From: Lysobacterales bacterium
Lineage (GTDB): Bacteria; Pseudomonadota; Gammaproteobacteria; Xanthomonadales; Rhodanobacteraceae
Reading direction: 5' to 3'
NCBI GenBank assembly: GCA_021324945.1
Contig: JAJPID010000063.1
Location: 41,653 to 105,652, forward strand
DNA: 64,000 nucleotides
The notes beneath the pieces were generated by a model. That model saw nothing but the letters and a program-made list of their open reading frames with translations. It did no database searches and was not told the origin of the DNA. A program made the position numbers and the translations under genes. Positions within the stretch are counted from its first letter, which is position 1. Every line of letters starts with the position of its first letter. Shown here piece by piece: positions 17,740 to 26,685 of the stretch.

Positions 17740-19712
17740 AGGATGTCGCTCCATTTGGTCGAGAGCGAGCGCGCGGCGTTGATCAGGCCGACCATCGAAT
17801 AGGTCTGCGGGAAATTGCCCCACAGTTCGCCGGTTTCCGGATCAAGATCCTCGGACATCAGGCCGAGCGGATTGCGCATCGAAAGCAGTTTCTCGAACAG
17901 CTCGCGCGCTTCGTCGGTGCGACCGATCGCGATCAGCGCCTCGACGTACCAGAAATTGCAGACGATGAAACTGGTTTTCGGCGCGCCGAAGTCGTCGGGT
18001 TTGGCATAGCGCAGCAGGAAACCGTCGCGCATCAGCTTCTCGCCGACCATCTGTACCGTCTTGACGAAACGGGGATCACCAGCCTCGATGAAGCGCAAGC
18101 CCTCCAGCAGCAACAGGCTGGCATCGAGATCGTCGCTGCCGAAGGATTCGACGAAGTAACCGTCCTGGTGTACGGCGTGTTTCAGCACGATGCCGCGGAT
18201 GCGCTCAGCGCGGCGGTGCCAGAAGCGCGCGCGTTCCTCCAGTTTCAGCCAGCCGGCGATGCGCGCCAGACGGTCGCAGGCGACCCAGCACATCACGGCG
18301 GAATAGGTGTGCACGGATTCGCGCCCGCGCAGTTCCCACAAACCGGCATCGGGTTGATCGAAGAGTTTGTATGCCGCTTCGCCGCAGCGTTCCAGGCGCT
18401 TGAAGGCGGTTTCGTCGCCCGGCGAAACCAGCCGGCGGTCGCAGAACATCTGTGTGGCCGCCAACACCACGCTGCCGTAGATGTCGTTCTGCTGCTGCTT
18501 CCAGGCCTCGTTGCCGACCCGCACCGGCCCCATGCCGCGATAGCCTTTCAGATGCGGTTCCTGACGTTCGGGCAATTCGTCCTGGAAATGGATACCGTAT
18601 ACCGGCGCCATGCGGTCGCCTTTCATGGCGAGGTTGTAGATGTAGCGCATGTACTCTTCCATGCTGCGCGTGGCGCTGAGGCGATTCAGCGCCCGCACCG
18701 AGAGCGCCGCATCGCGCGGCCAGCAATATCGGTAATCCCAGGTGCGCATGGTGCCGGGCGCTTCCGGGATCGATGTCGTCATCGCCGCGATGATCGCGCC
18801 GGTGCCTTCGTATTGACATAACTTCAATGTGACGGCGGCGCGAATCACTGCTTCCTGCCACTCCGCGGGGATCGATAGATAGCGCGCCCACTCGTGCCAG
18901 TAGTCGAGCGTGGCGTCCAGCGCTTCGCGAAAATAGTGCCCGGGCGATTCGTGCAGTGTTTCGTCGGTGCCCATCACGAGGTGCACTTCGCCGTCCAGCA
19001 GGAACGGCAGCTCGTCGCGCAGCATCGGCAGTTGCGCGTCGGTGGTGATGCGCAGCGTGAGCGGATCGAGCATGAAGCGCAGGTGATTTGAACCGAAGGT
19101 GCGCTCGGGCTTGCGCGCGCCGTAGCCGGTGAGCGGCCGCAGGCGCAAGCGAATGCGGGGCGAACCGGAGACCGGCCGCAGCCGCCGCAGGATCTGCATC
19201 GGATGGAAGATGCGGCCGTGCCGCTTGTAGCGCGGCGCGAGATCGGTGATCTCCACCTGCGCGCCGTCCTTCGCCGTCAGGCGCGTCACCAGCACCGCGC
19301 TGTTGTTCACGTACCATTGCTCGTGGCCGGTTTCGTTTTCCAGCTCGATATCGAAGAAGCCGGCTTCGCCGATCCGCGGCGAGAGCAGCGAGCAGAACAC
19401 AGGATCGCCGTCGAATGCCGGCACGCAGTGCCAAACGATCCGGCCGCGGCCGTCGATCAGCGCGTTGATGGTGCCGTTGCCGATGATGCCGAGATCGAGA
19501 TTGGCCTGCTGCGGCCGCGAGCGCATCGCTCCGGCTTTCTGCTGCGCGTCGTGTTCGGATGCGCGTTGTTTGCGGCTGAGCGGTTTGGCCGGCTTGGCCT
19601 TGAGCTTGTCGGTCGCGTTCCGCTTCGCTGTATTTTTCTTGGCCGATGCGCGTTCGCCTTTGGTCGGGCGTTTGCGTTTCGATGCGGAAGAAGACTTGGT
19701 TGACTTGGCCAC
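17736..19712 (-). CDS. GH15 family glycosidase (glucoamylase- or trehalase-like) with basic N-terminal tail
   Basis: 658 residues. Residues 70-300 form the N-terminal beta domain (LDLGIIGNGTINALIDGRG) and 300-650 the (alpha/alpha)6 catalytic domain of GH15: RTWDYRYCWPRDAALSVRAL, the likely general acid region LWELRGRE, and the second carboxylate near ETGELWGNFPQTYSMVGLI. GH15 includes glucoamylase, dextranase and bacterial trehalase. Its place between otsB and otsA suggests a role in trehalose or alpha-glucan turnover, but the substrate cannot be told from sequence. Unusual is a first segment of about 60 residues very rich in Lys, Arg, Ser and Ala (KSSSASKRKRPTKGERASAK), likely disordered. 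No signal peptide is seen, so it should be cytosolic. Confidence 0.88.
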   Translation of the reverse strand: MAKSTKSSSASKRKRPTKGERASAKKNTAKRNATDKLKAKPAKPLSRKQRASEHDAQQKAGAMRSRPQQANLDLGIIGNGTINALIDGRGRIVWHCVPAFDGDPVFCSLLSPRIGEAGFFDIELENETGHEQWYVNNSAVLVTRLTAKDGAQVEITDLAPRYKRHGRIFHPMQILRRLRPVSGSPRIRLRLRPLTGYGARKPERTFGSNHLRFMLDPLTLRITTDAQLPMLRDELPFLLDGEVHLVMGTDETLHESPGHYFREALDATLDYWHEWARYLSIPAEWQEAVIRAAVTLKLCQYEGTGAIIAAMTTSIPEAPGTMRTWDYRYCWPRDAALSVRALNRLSATRSMEEYMRYIYNLAMKGDRMAPVYGIHFQDELPERQEPHLKGYRGMGPVRVGNEAWKQQQNDIYGSVVLAATQMFCDRRLVSPGDETAFKRLERCGEAAYKLFDQPDAGLWELRGRESVHTYSAVMCWVACDRLARIAGWLKLEERARFWHRRAERIRGIVLKHAVHQDGYFVESFGSDDLDASLLLLEGLRFIEAGDPRFVKTVQMVGEKLMRDGFLLRYAKPDDFGAPKTSFIVCNFWYVEALIAIGRTDEARELFEKLLSMRNPLGLMSEDLDPETGELWGNFPQTYSMVGLINAARSLSTKWSDIL

Positions 19713-19733
19713 GATGGCTCCTTATCAAAGAGA

Positions 19734-20510
19734 TCAAATGATGCGCCGCGCCACACCGCGTACCCAGGCACGCACGGCGGCGGGATCAGGCAGCGCGAAA
19801 TTCGCTTGCGTCGGGCGTCGCGCGCCGACGATCACGCTGACGCCGCCGCGGGCATTGGTTTCCGCGAAGGCATGTTCGTCGGTGAGATCATCGCCAAGCA
19901 TCCACGGCTGCCGCCCGCGAAAGGGCGCGCTTTCCATCAGCGCGGCCAACGCGGTGCCCTTGTCGAACTCCGCGGGTTTCAATTCCACTACGTGGTTTCC
20001 GTGCTGCAAGGCGTAACCGCTGCCCGCGTGGCGCAGCAATTCCTGCGCGAGCGCTTCGACTTCCGCGCGCCGTGCCGGCGCATTGCGGTAATGCAGCGCC
20101 AGCGCCTGCCGCTTGTCTTCCAGCAGCACGCCGGGCAAATCCGCGATGCGCGACTGGGCCAGCGTGCGTAGCGAGCGGATGCGCGTCTCGCCGCGGTTTT
20201 CGCGCACGCTGCCGTCGGCGTGCCGCAATTGCGCGCCGTGCAGACCGGCGGCGGCGTGGTCGCGCCAATCGAATAGTTGATCGATCTGTTGCAGCGAGCG
20301 TCCGCTCAGCAGCGCCACCGCGCCATGCAGGCGCTCGCGCAAGCTCGCCAGGTCCTCGTGCAGCCGTGCGTCGACGTGCACACCCTGCGGCGTGGATGAG
20401 AAGTCCAGCAGCGTGCCGTCGACGTCCACAAACAGCGCCCAGCCATCGTCCGCACCGGGATCGGGCGGAGCGGGGAGGACATCGGTGGATTGGCGATCGG
20501 TGGTCGGCAC
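19734..20510 (-). CDS. otsB: Trehalose-6-phosphate phosphatase
   Basis: 258 residues, HAD-superfamily phosphatase that releases trehalose from trehalose 6-phosphate. Motif I is VDVDGTLLDF (nucleophile Asp near 29), motif II LLSGRSL, and the C-terminal acidic motif GDDLTDEHAF. It is the first gene of the operon; the GH15 gene starts 21 bp downstream. With OtsA it completes the OtsAB route to trehalose, an osmotic and heat protectant. The N-terminal 20 residues are Pro/Asp-rich and probably flexible. Confidence 0.93.
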   Translation of the reverse strand: MPTTDRQSTDVLPAPPDPGADDGWALFVDVDGTLLDFSSTPQGVHVDARLHEDLASLRERLHGAVALLSGRSLQQIDQLFDWRDHAAAGLHGAQLRHADGSVRENRGETRIRSLRTLAQSRIADLPGVLLEDKRQALALHYRNAPARRAEVEALAQELLRHAGSGYALQHGNHVVELKPAEFDKGTALAALMESAPFRGRQPWMLGDDLTDEHAFAETNARGGVSVIVGARRPTQANFALPDPAAVRAWVRGVARRII

Positions 20511-20590
20511 CTCGATCCGTCAAAGTGGCCCGACCGAATATTCTGCCGCATCGGTTGTGAACGGCCAAACCACAATCGCGGTTCGACCGA

Positions 20591-21310
20591 TCAGTGTAGC
20601 ATCGCGTTCACGACCTCATGCACCTGCTGCGCGAGTTTCTGACGATCGTGCGGTTGCAAGCCGAGCGTGGAAATAGGTTCGCCGATGCGGACGATGATCG
20701 TGCCCGGCCGCACCTGGAATCCAGAGGGGCGCAACACCGCGCCGGAACCTTCGATCGCCACCGGCACCACCGGCACCTGCGCCTCGATCGCGGCTTGGAA
20801 GGCGCCGCCCTTGAACGGCCGCAATGCACCGTCCCGACTGCGCGTGCCTTCCGGAAACGCGCAGAGACTCGCGCCTTCGCGCAGCAGGTGCGCCGCCGCG
20901 CGCAGGTTGCGCGAGGCATCGCGCGCTTTGCCGCGCTCAATGAACACCATGCCCATCGCGGCCGCATACCAGCCGATGAACGGCACCTTGCGTAGTTCCT
21001 GTTTCAGCACGAAACGCAGCGGTATCGGCAGCGCACGGAACAATGCGCAGATGTCGATGATGGACTGATGATTGGCCACGAATACGTGCGGCCGCGAGAA
21101 ATTCACGTGCTCCAGACCTTCCACGCGCAAACGTGCCAGTGCGCCGTGCAGCAGGCCCGGCGCCCACAGCCGCGCCGCCATGCGCAATGGCAGATGCGTG
21201 CGGCCGCCGTTTGCGGCTTTGACGATCAGCGCCAGCACGATGCAGCCGGCGGTCCAGGCGATCGTGTAGATCAATTGCAGCGCGTTCAATGCCTTCCAGC
21301 CGAGGCGCAT
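20591..21310 (-). CDS. plsC: 1-acyl-sn-glycerol-3-phosphate acyltransferase
   Basis: Membrane acyltransferase converting lysophosphatidate to phosphatidate in phospholipid synthesis. The ATG at 21310 has GGGGAG 10 bp upstream and gives 239 residues; an ATG at 21340 and longer forms to 21436 are also open. One N-terminal TM helix (about 8-30) is followed by the catalytic NHxxxxD motif (VANHQSIIDICAL), the FIERGKARDASRN acyl-acceptor region, the FPEGTRSRDG motif and VPVVPVAIEGSG. Motif order matches PlsC. It is divergent from clpB. Confidence 0.9.
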   Translation of the reverse strand: MRLGWKALNALQLIYTIAWTAGCIVLALIVKAANGGRTHLPLRMAARLWAPGLLHGALARLRVEGLEHVNFSRPHVFVANHQSIIDICALFRALPIPLRFVLKQELRKVPFIGWYAAAMGMVFIERGKARDASRNLRAAAHLLREGASLCAFPEGTRSRDGALRPFKGGAFQAAIEAQVPVVPVAIEGSGAVLRPSGFQVRPGTIIVRIGEPISTLGLQPHDRQKLAQQVHEVVNAMLH

Positions 21311-21409
21311 CGGCCACGCGCTCCCCGATCCGGCGTTCATCACCACGCTCACGCTCGCCCTCACGAATACTCTGTCGGACAAAATCATATGATGGGCCAC
21401 TCGCCCGTG

Positions 21410-21436
21410 CTTGAAGCAGCACGAGCTCGGCCGCAT
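21410..21436 (+). promoter_or_regulatory. Sigma-32-like heat-shock promoter of clpB
   Basis: CTTGAA at 21410-21415, a 15-bp spacer, then CCGCATCT from 21431, against the consensus CTTGAA-N13-15-CCCCATnT. This is one mismatch in the -10 element. The ATG of clpB is 32 bp beyond. ClpB is a standard sigma-32 target. Confidence 0.6.
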
Positions 21437-21468
21437 CTTGTCCGCTCGACTTTTCTGCAGAGGTCGCC

Positions 21469-24066
21469 ATGCGCACCGACAAACTCACCTCACGTTTCCA
21501 GCAGGCGCTGTCCGACGCACAATCGATCGCGGTCGGGCGCGACAACAACATGCTGGAGCCGGCGCACGTGCTGGCCGCGCTGCTGGACCAGCAGGGCGGT
21601 TCGACCGCGCCCATGCTGGCGCAGGCCGGCGTCAACGTGCCGCTGCTGCGCGAGCGTGTGGGCGAAATCCTGCAACGCCTGCCGCGGGTGTCCGGACAGG
21701 AAGGCAACATCAATGTCAGCAACGAGCTGACGCGGCTGTTCAATCTCACCGACAAGCTGGCGCAGCAGCGCGGCGATCAGTTCATCGCCAGCGAATTGTT
21801 CGTGCTGGCGTGTCTGGAAGATCGCGGCGAGGTCGGTGCGGCGTTGAAGGCCGCCGGCGCCAACAAGCAAAACATCAACGCGGCGATTGACAAGCTGCGC
21901 GGCGGCGAAAAAGTGCAATCGGAAAACGCCGAAGACCAGCGTCAGGCGCTGGAGAAATTCACCATCGATCTCACCGCGCGCGCCGAAACCGGCAAGCTCG
22001 ATCCGGTGATCGGCCGCGACGAGGAGATCCGCCGCGTGGTGCAGGTGCTGCAGCGGCGCACCAAGAACAATCCCGTGCTGATCGGCGATCCGGGCGTCGG
22101 CAAGACCGCGATCGTGGAAGGTCTGGCGCAGCGCATCGTCAACGGCGAAGTGCCCGAAGGCCTGCGCGACAAGCGCGTGCTGGCGCTGGACATGGGCGCG
22201 CTGATCGCCGGCGCCAAGTTCCGCGGCGAGTTCGAGGAGAGACTGAAGGGTGTGTTGAACGACCTTGCCAAACAAGAAGGCCGGATCATTCTCTTCATCG
22301 ACGAGTTGCACACGATGGTCGGCGCCGGCAAGGCCGAAGGCGCGATGGACGCGGGCAACATGCTGAAGCCCGCACTGGCGCGCGGCGAACTGCACTGCAT
22401 CGGCGCGACCACGCTGGACGAATACCGCAAGTACATCGAGAAGGACGCCGCGCTGGAGCGGCGCTTCCAGAAAGTGTTCGTGGGCGAACCGACGGTCGAG
22501 GACACCATCGCGATCCTGCGCGGCCTGAAGGAGCGCTACGCCGTGCACCACGGCGTCGAGATCACCGATCCCGCGATCGTCGCCGCAGCGACGTTGTCGA
22601 ACCGCTACATCACCGATCGCCAGTTGCCGGACAAAGCCATCGATCTGATGGACGAAGCGGCCTCGCGCATCCGCATGGAGATCGATTCCAAGCCGGAAGA
22701 GCTGGATCGCATGGAGCGGCGCCTGATCCAGTTGAAGATCCAGCGCGAGGCTTTGAAGAAGGAAAAGGACGAGGAATCGAAAAAGCGCCTGGCCGATCTC
22801 GAAGCCGACATCGAGAGGATGGAGCGAGAGTTCTCCGATTTGAACGAAGTCTGGAAGTCGGAAAAGGCCGCGGTGCACGGCACGACGAAAGTGAAGGAGC
22901 AGATCGAGGCCGCGCGGCTGGAACTGGAAGCGGCGCAACGGCGACAGGATTACGCCAGAATGAGCGAAATCCAGTACGGCCGCTTGCCGGAACTGGAGAA
23001 ACAACTCGCCGCCGCGCAGGCTGCTGAAGCCAAGGGTTTCACGCTGTTGCAGGACAAGGTGACGGCTGAGGAGATCGCTCAGGTCGTCTCGCGCTGGACC
23101 GGCATTCCGGTGTCGAAAATGCTCGAAGGCGAGCGCGAGAAGCTGCTGCACATGGAAGACGCGCTGCACAAGAGCGTTATCGGTCAGGACGAAGCCGTGC
23201 GCGCGGTCGCCGATGCAATCCGCCGCGCGCGTGCCGGCTTGTCCGATCCCAATCGCCCTTACGGTTCGTTCCTATTCCTTGGCCCGACCGGCGTCGGCAA
23301 GACCGAACTGTGCAAAGCGCTCGCGGGTTTCCTGTTCGACACCACCGAGGCGATGGTGCGCATCGACATGAGCGAGTTCATGGAGAAGCACTCCGTCGCA
23401 CGATTGATCGGTGCGCCGCCCGGCTACGTTGGTTACGAAGAAGGCGGCTATCTCACCGAAGCGGTGCGCCGCCGTCCATATTCGGTGATCCTGCTGGACG
23501 AAGTGGAGAAGGCTCACCCGGACGTGTTCAACATCCTGTTGCAGGTTCTGGACGATGGCCGTTTGACGGACGGTCAAGGACGCACGGTGGATTTCCGCAA
23601 TACCGTGATCGTGATGACGAGCAATCTGGGTTCGCACCAGATCCAGGAAATCGCATCCAGCGGCATCGACGAGGATTCGCCCGAGGCTTACACGCAGATG
23701 AAAGCGGCCGTGATGGGGGTCGTGCAGGCACATTTCCGCCCCGAGTTCATCAATCGACTGGACGAGATCGTCGTGTTCCATCCGCTCGACAAGAAACAGA
23801 TCCGCGAAATCGCACGCTTGCAGACGCAGTATCTGGCGAAGCGGTTGCAGGAACGCCAGATCGATTTGGAAATCTCCGACGGTGCGCTGACTGTGCTCGG
23901 CAACGCCGGGTTCGATCCGGTCTACGGCGCGCGGCCGCTGAAACGCGCGATCCAGACGCAACTGGAAAATCCGCTGGCACAGAGAATCCTATCCGGGGAA
24001 TTCGGCGCAGGCGACACAGTCGTCGTGGACAACCAGGGCGGAAAATTGGTGTTTCACAAGCGCTGA
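21469..24066 (+). CDS. clpB: ATP-dependent chaperone ClpB
   Basis: 865-residue Hsp100 disaggregase (857 in E. coli) that works with DnaK to rescue aggregated proteins. N domain 1-145; NBD1 with Walker A GDPGVGKT (206-213), Walker B FIDELHTM and [13 protein letters not shown]; the coiled-coil M domain (about 400-530, Glu/Lys/Arg-rich); NBD2 with Walker [10 protein letters not shown] (from 605), pore loop GYVGYEEGG, Walker [13 protein letters not shown] and Arg finger [11 protein letters not shown]. There is no IGF/L loop for ClpP, as expected for ClpB. A sigma-32-like promoter lies upstream. Confidence 0.97.
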   Translation: MRTDKLTSRFQQALSDAQSIAVGRDNNMLEPAHVLAALLDQQGGSTAPMLAQAGVNVPLLRERVGEILQRLPRVSGQEGNINVSNELTRLFNLTDKLAQQRGDQFIASELFVLACLEDRGEVGAALKAAGANKQNINAAIDKLRGGEKVQSENAEDQRQALEKFTIDLTARAETGKLDPVIGRDEEIRRVVQVLQRRTKNNPVLIGDPGVGKTAIVEGLAQRIVNGEVPEGLRDKRVLALDMGALIAGAKFRGEFEERLKGVLNDLAKQEGRIILFIDELHTMVGAGKAEGAMDAGNMLKPALARGELHCIGATTLDEYRKYIEKDAALERRFQKVFVGEPTVEDTIAILRGLKERYAVHHGVEITDPAIVAAATLSNRYITDRQLPDKAIDLMDEAASRIRMEIDSKPEELDRMERRLIQLKIQREALKKEKDEESKKRLADLEADIERMEREFSDLNEVWKSEKAAVHGTTKVKEQIEAARLELEAAQRRQDYARMSEIQYGRLPELEKQLAAAQAAEAKGFTLLQDKVTAEEIAQVVSRWTGIPVSKMLEGEREKLLHMEDALHKSVIGQDEAVRAVADAIRRARAGLSDPNRPYGSFLFLGPTGVGKTELCKALAGFLFDTTEAMVRIDMSEFMEKHSVARLIGAPPGYVGYEEGGYLTEAVRRRPYSVILLDEVEKAHPDVFNILLQVLDDGRLTDGQGRTVDFRNTVIVMTSNLGSHQIQEIASSGIDEDSPEAYTQMKAAVMGVVQAHFRPEFINRLDEIVVFHPLDKKQIREIARLQTQYLAKRLQERQIDLEISDGALTVLGNAGFDPVYGARPLKRAIQTQLENPLAQRILSGEFGAGDTVVVDNQGGKLVFHKR

Positions 24067-24067
24067 A

Positions 24068-24769
24068 TCAGCGTGCAGGCGGCGCGCCGATAACGTATCG
24101 CCAGTGCCACGGCTCGAATTCGATGCCGTGAGAGTTGCCGGGCGGATAGGACAAACGAAATCCGTATTCGGCCGCGTGCTTTGTCAACCAGGCGTAGGCG
24201 CGTGTGCGCGCGAAGCTGGCGTCCGCCGCCTTGCTGTGCGGCGTGGTCAGATCCACCGCGCAGCCGCTCTGGTGTTCGCTGTAACCGGGCGGTGCGTTGA
24301 TGCGCAGCGCCGATTGCATGCTCATGCCGTGACGCAATTTGTCGCGCAACAACCCGGCCTGGTAATCGGCGCTGCGATACCCGGACACGATCTGCAATGT
24401 CACGCCTTGCGCTTCCGCCGCCACGATCATCTCCTTCAGGGCGACCGCGGCATGCGGATCGAGTTTGACGGGCCGGCCGCGAATGTCGCGTCCCGCAATT
24501 ACCAATTGCGTCGCTTCGGGTATCGGCGACAGGTCATGTGCACTCGCGTAATCGCTCTGCACGCCGAGTTCGCGATCGATGTTGGCGACTTGCCGCTGAT
24601 ACGGCGCGGTTGCGGATGCAGGCGAAGCGCTGCACGCCGAAGTTTCAAGAGATTGCGCCGCTGCTGCGTGTGGTGTACAGATCGCGAACATCGCGGAGCA
24701 CACGATCGATGCGAAGAATTTCGATGGCGCGGCGAACATCTTCGACGCTCGAGAGGAGGTTTGCCGCAT
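24068..24769 (-). CDS. D-alanyl-D-alanine carboxypeptidase, VanY/M15 family
   Basis: 233 residues from the ATG at 24769, with a signal peptide (hydrophobic segment near residues 18-38, Ala-rich cleavage region AAAAQ). The M15B zinc peptidase core shows SGYRSADYQ, SEHQSGCAVDLT (first His and the Asp zinc ligands) and FEPWHWRYV (third ligand). The family removes the terminal D-Ala of peptidoglycan stem peptides in the periplasm. It converges with clpB, leaving 1 bp between stops. Longer in-frame starts reach 24811. The exact substrate is inferred from family. Confidence 0.88.
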   Translation of the reverse strand: MRQTSSRASKMFAAPSKFFASIVCSAMFAICTPHAAAAQSLETSACSASPASATAPYQRQVANIDRELGVQSDYASAHDLSPIPEATQLVIAGRDIRGRPVKLDPHAAVALKEMIVAAEAQGVTLQIVSGYRSADYQAGLLRDKLRHGMSMQSALRINAPPGYSEHQSGCAVDLTTPHSKAADASFARTRAYAWLTKHAAEYGFRLSYPPGNSHGIEFEPWHWRYVIGAPPAR

Positions 24770-24807
24770 TGTAGGCGGCGGGCGCGTGTTGCGCCCGCCG
24801 CGTGCGG

Positions 24808-25875
24808 TCAATGTCCGCCGTTGCTGCCTTGCACCGGATTGGGATCGATGTTGCCTTTCTGGATCGCACCCTGATTCAGCACGCCTTGATCCTTCGGCTT
24901 CACGGGCGAATCCTGGCCCGCGTAAGGGGTGTTGACGGTGGCGTACTGGCCGGTGGCATTTTTGTTGCTGCCGCTGCCGGAATTGCCGGCATCCTGGCCT
25001 TGCCCGCCGCCGGTGTCCTGGCCGCCGGGTTGACCGGGATGTACGACATTACCCGTGCCATTGACCACTTCGCCGCCGCCGTAGTTGGGCATGTCGGAGG
25101 GATCGCCGTTGCCACCGTACTTGGGCACCGCGCCGCCCTGCACCGGTTTGCCGTCGTGGTATTTGACGCCATTCTCGTCGTAGCCGTTGACCAGTTTGCC
25201 GTCGGACCAGGTATTGCCTTGGCTGTCCTTGCCGTTGGCGGGATGGCCCCAGTCATCGTTGAGAGCGTTCAAAGCTTCGCCATAGCTGCTGCCGTTGGCA
25301 TCGCCGCCTTGGTTCGATTTGCCGGTCGGTTTGGAAGGCGCGTCCGATGGCTGGTCTGCTGCGCCGACCATGCCGCCGTTGTTGAAATGGGGTGTGTTGC
25401 CGTTGGCCATGCCCGGCGCGCTGCCGCTTTGGGTCAGGCTGCCCGCGCCGTTGTTGTAACTGCTGCCATAGCCGTAACCTGCGCCTTTTTGTTGACCGTA
25501 ACTGCCGTACTTGCCGCCGGTTTGCTGGCCGATCTGCTGCCCATTCGGGCCCGTCACGGTCTGTTGCCCGATGGCAGAACCATTGGGTGTAGTGAGGTTC
25601 TGTCCGGATTGTCCGTACTTGTAACCGGAAGAGCCGAGAGCGCCGTTGTCTTGCGCATTGCTGCCGATACCCGCGTGAGATTGCCCGATACCCGGCCGGT
25701 TGGCGATGGAACCGCCGGCCTGTATGGGATTGATGTGCGCAGCGTGCGGCGTGGAAGACGCCGCAGCCGGATAACCGGCGCCGGACGGATACGCGTACTG
25801 CGCCGGTGCGCCGGCGGCGAAACCCAGCGCAATGACGAGACCAATGATGCGTACGAAACGAATGTGCCAAGACAT
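24808..25875 (-). CDS. Secreted Gly/Asn/Gln-rich low-complexity protein
   Basis: 355 residues from ATG 25875, with GAGGAA 7 bp upstream. A signal peptide (hydrophobic core about 9-22, AGAPAQ cleavage) is followed by a mature chain dominated by Gly, Asn, Gln, Ser, Pro, Ala and Tyr. There are loose repeats of Gly-x-Gln-Gln (GQQTVTGPNGQQIGQQTGGK) and a central run with a 'DGK.V.G' pattern (WSDGKLVNGYDENGVKYHDG). No globular domain, Cys or catalytic motif is seen. It lies 35 bp downstream of a CsgG-family gene on the same strand. The composition is of the kind seen in extracellular fibre or amyloid-forming proteins; this is a compositional inference. Confidence 0.75.
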   Translation of the reverse strand: MSWHIRFVRIIGLVIALGFAAGAPAQYAYPSGAGYPAAASSTPHAAHINPIQAGGSIANRPGIGQSHAGIGSNAQDNGALGSSGYKYGQSGQNLTTPNGSAIGQQTVTGPNGQQIGQQTGGKYGSYGQQKGAGYGYGSSYNNGAGSLTQSGSAPGMANGNTPHFNNGGMVGAADQPSDAPSKPTGKSNQGGDANGSSYGEALNALNDDWGHPANGKDSQGNTWSDGKLVNGYDENGVKYHDGKPVQGGAVPKYGGNGDPSDMPNYGGGEVVNGTGNVVHPGQPGGQDTGGGQGQDAGNSGSGSNKNATGQYATVNTPYAGQDSPVKPKDQGVLNQGAIQKGNIDPNPVQGSNGGH

Positions 25876-25910
25876 GTTCGGTTCCTCATTCGACAAGGAA
25901 GAAGGCGGTC

Positions 25911-26636
25911 TCAACCGCCATCCAGGTTCAAAGTGTCGCGGTCGCTCTTGCGGCGGCGCTGTTCCTTGGCGTCAAAACTTGCCAAGCAGCCGTCGCGCTT
26001 GACCATCGCGCAATCGAGATAGCTGCTCGCCTCGGCCAGCGCCGCGCGCACGGCTTTGCTGGCCGGCGTGTTCTGCGAATGGTGGAAGTCGCCACCCACG
26101 CCGTTCCAGCTCACGCCGCCGAGGTCCACGTTGCTGTCGCTGCTACGGCCCTCGACCGTGCGCGAGTACAGCACTTCGGACGTTTCCGCGTCGATCACGC
26201 GCAGATCGATCGCGACATACGCCTCGCTCTTGCCGCCGCCGACATGGAAGCCGGCGAAGCTGACGCCGCCGCCAGTGTCCGAAGTATTCTCGGTGTAGGA
26301 GGCCACCGAGCCGGTGATCAGATAGCGCGCGCCGGTAATGTTGCCAGTCGCCGGGCCGCTGCCCTGGCGCACGCGTCCGGAACGCGCGAAATCCTGCTCG
26401 GCCAGTACCGCGTTCACCTTGCTGCGCTCGACCACATTGAAGTCGCCGGTGGCGGAAAGTTCGTTGCTGAGCACGTCGGCCAGTTGCTTGCCGACGTCGC
26501 CATGGAACCAGCTCGCGCCGCTGCCGCTGTCGGTGAAATCGACGATGGCCACCGCTGGCCGCTCCTGTGCGGCGAGGCCAGCGCTGGCTGTGAGCACGAG
26601 CACGCCGATGGCGTGGATGATGTGTTTGCGTTGCAT
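25911..26636 (-). CDS. CsgG-family exported protein
   Basis: 241 residues from ATG 26636 with AAGGGGG upstream. A Sec signal peptide without a lipobox Cys is followed by the CsgG-type fold: AVAIVDFTDSGSGASW, then VGKQLADVLSNELSATGDF and VVERSKVNAVLAEQ, ARYLITGSVASYTEN, and the long strand region YVAIDLRVIDAETSEVLYS. The C-terminus is basic (KEQRRRKSDRD). CsgG makes the outer-membrane curlin secretion channel, while other family members are periplasmic or lipoprotein relatives. The absence of a lipidated Cys argues against a classical CsgG. It sits between a lipoprotein gene and a low-complexity secreted protein gene. Confidence 0.8.
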   Translation of the reverse strand: MQRKHIIHAIGVLVLTASAGLAAQERPAVAIVDFTDSGSGASWFHGDVGKQLADVLSNELSATGDFNVVERSKVNAVLAEQDFARSGRVRQGSGPATGNITGARYLITGSVASYTENTSDTGGGVSFAGFHVGGGKSEAYVAIDLRVIDAETSEVLYSRTVEGRSSDSNVDLGGVSWNGVGGDFHHSQNTPASKAVRAALAEASSYLDCAMVKRDGCLASFDAKEQRRRKSDRDTLNLDGG

Positions 26637-26685
26637 GGTAGCCCCCTTATCGACTGGTGTTGCGAATGGCGCTCGACGCGCACGC

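Noticed and set aside
24802..26022. A 406-codon plus-strand frame with many hydrophobic runs that looks like a membrane protein.
   Set aside because: It mirrors the Gly-rich secreted protein and part of the CsgG-family gene; Gly and Asn codons give Ala/Val-rich antisense. No start signal fits.
25911..26636. Calling the CsgG-family gene csgG of a curli operon.
   Set aside because: No lipobox Cys, no csgA/B-type repeats and no csgE/F neighbours, so only the family is assigned.
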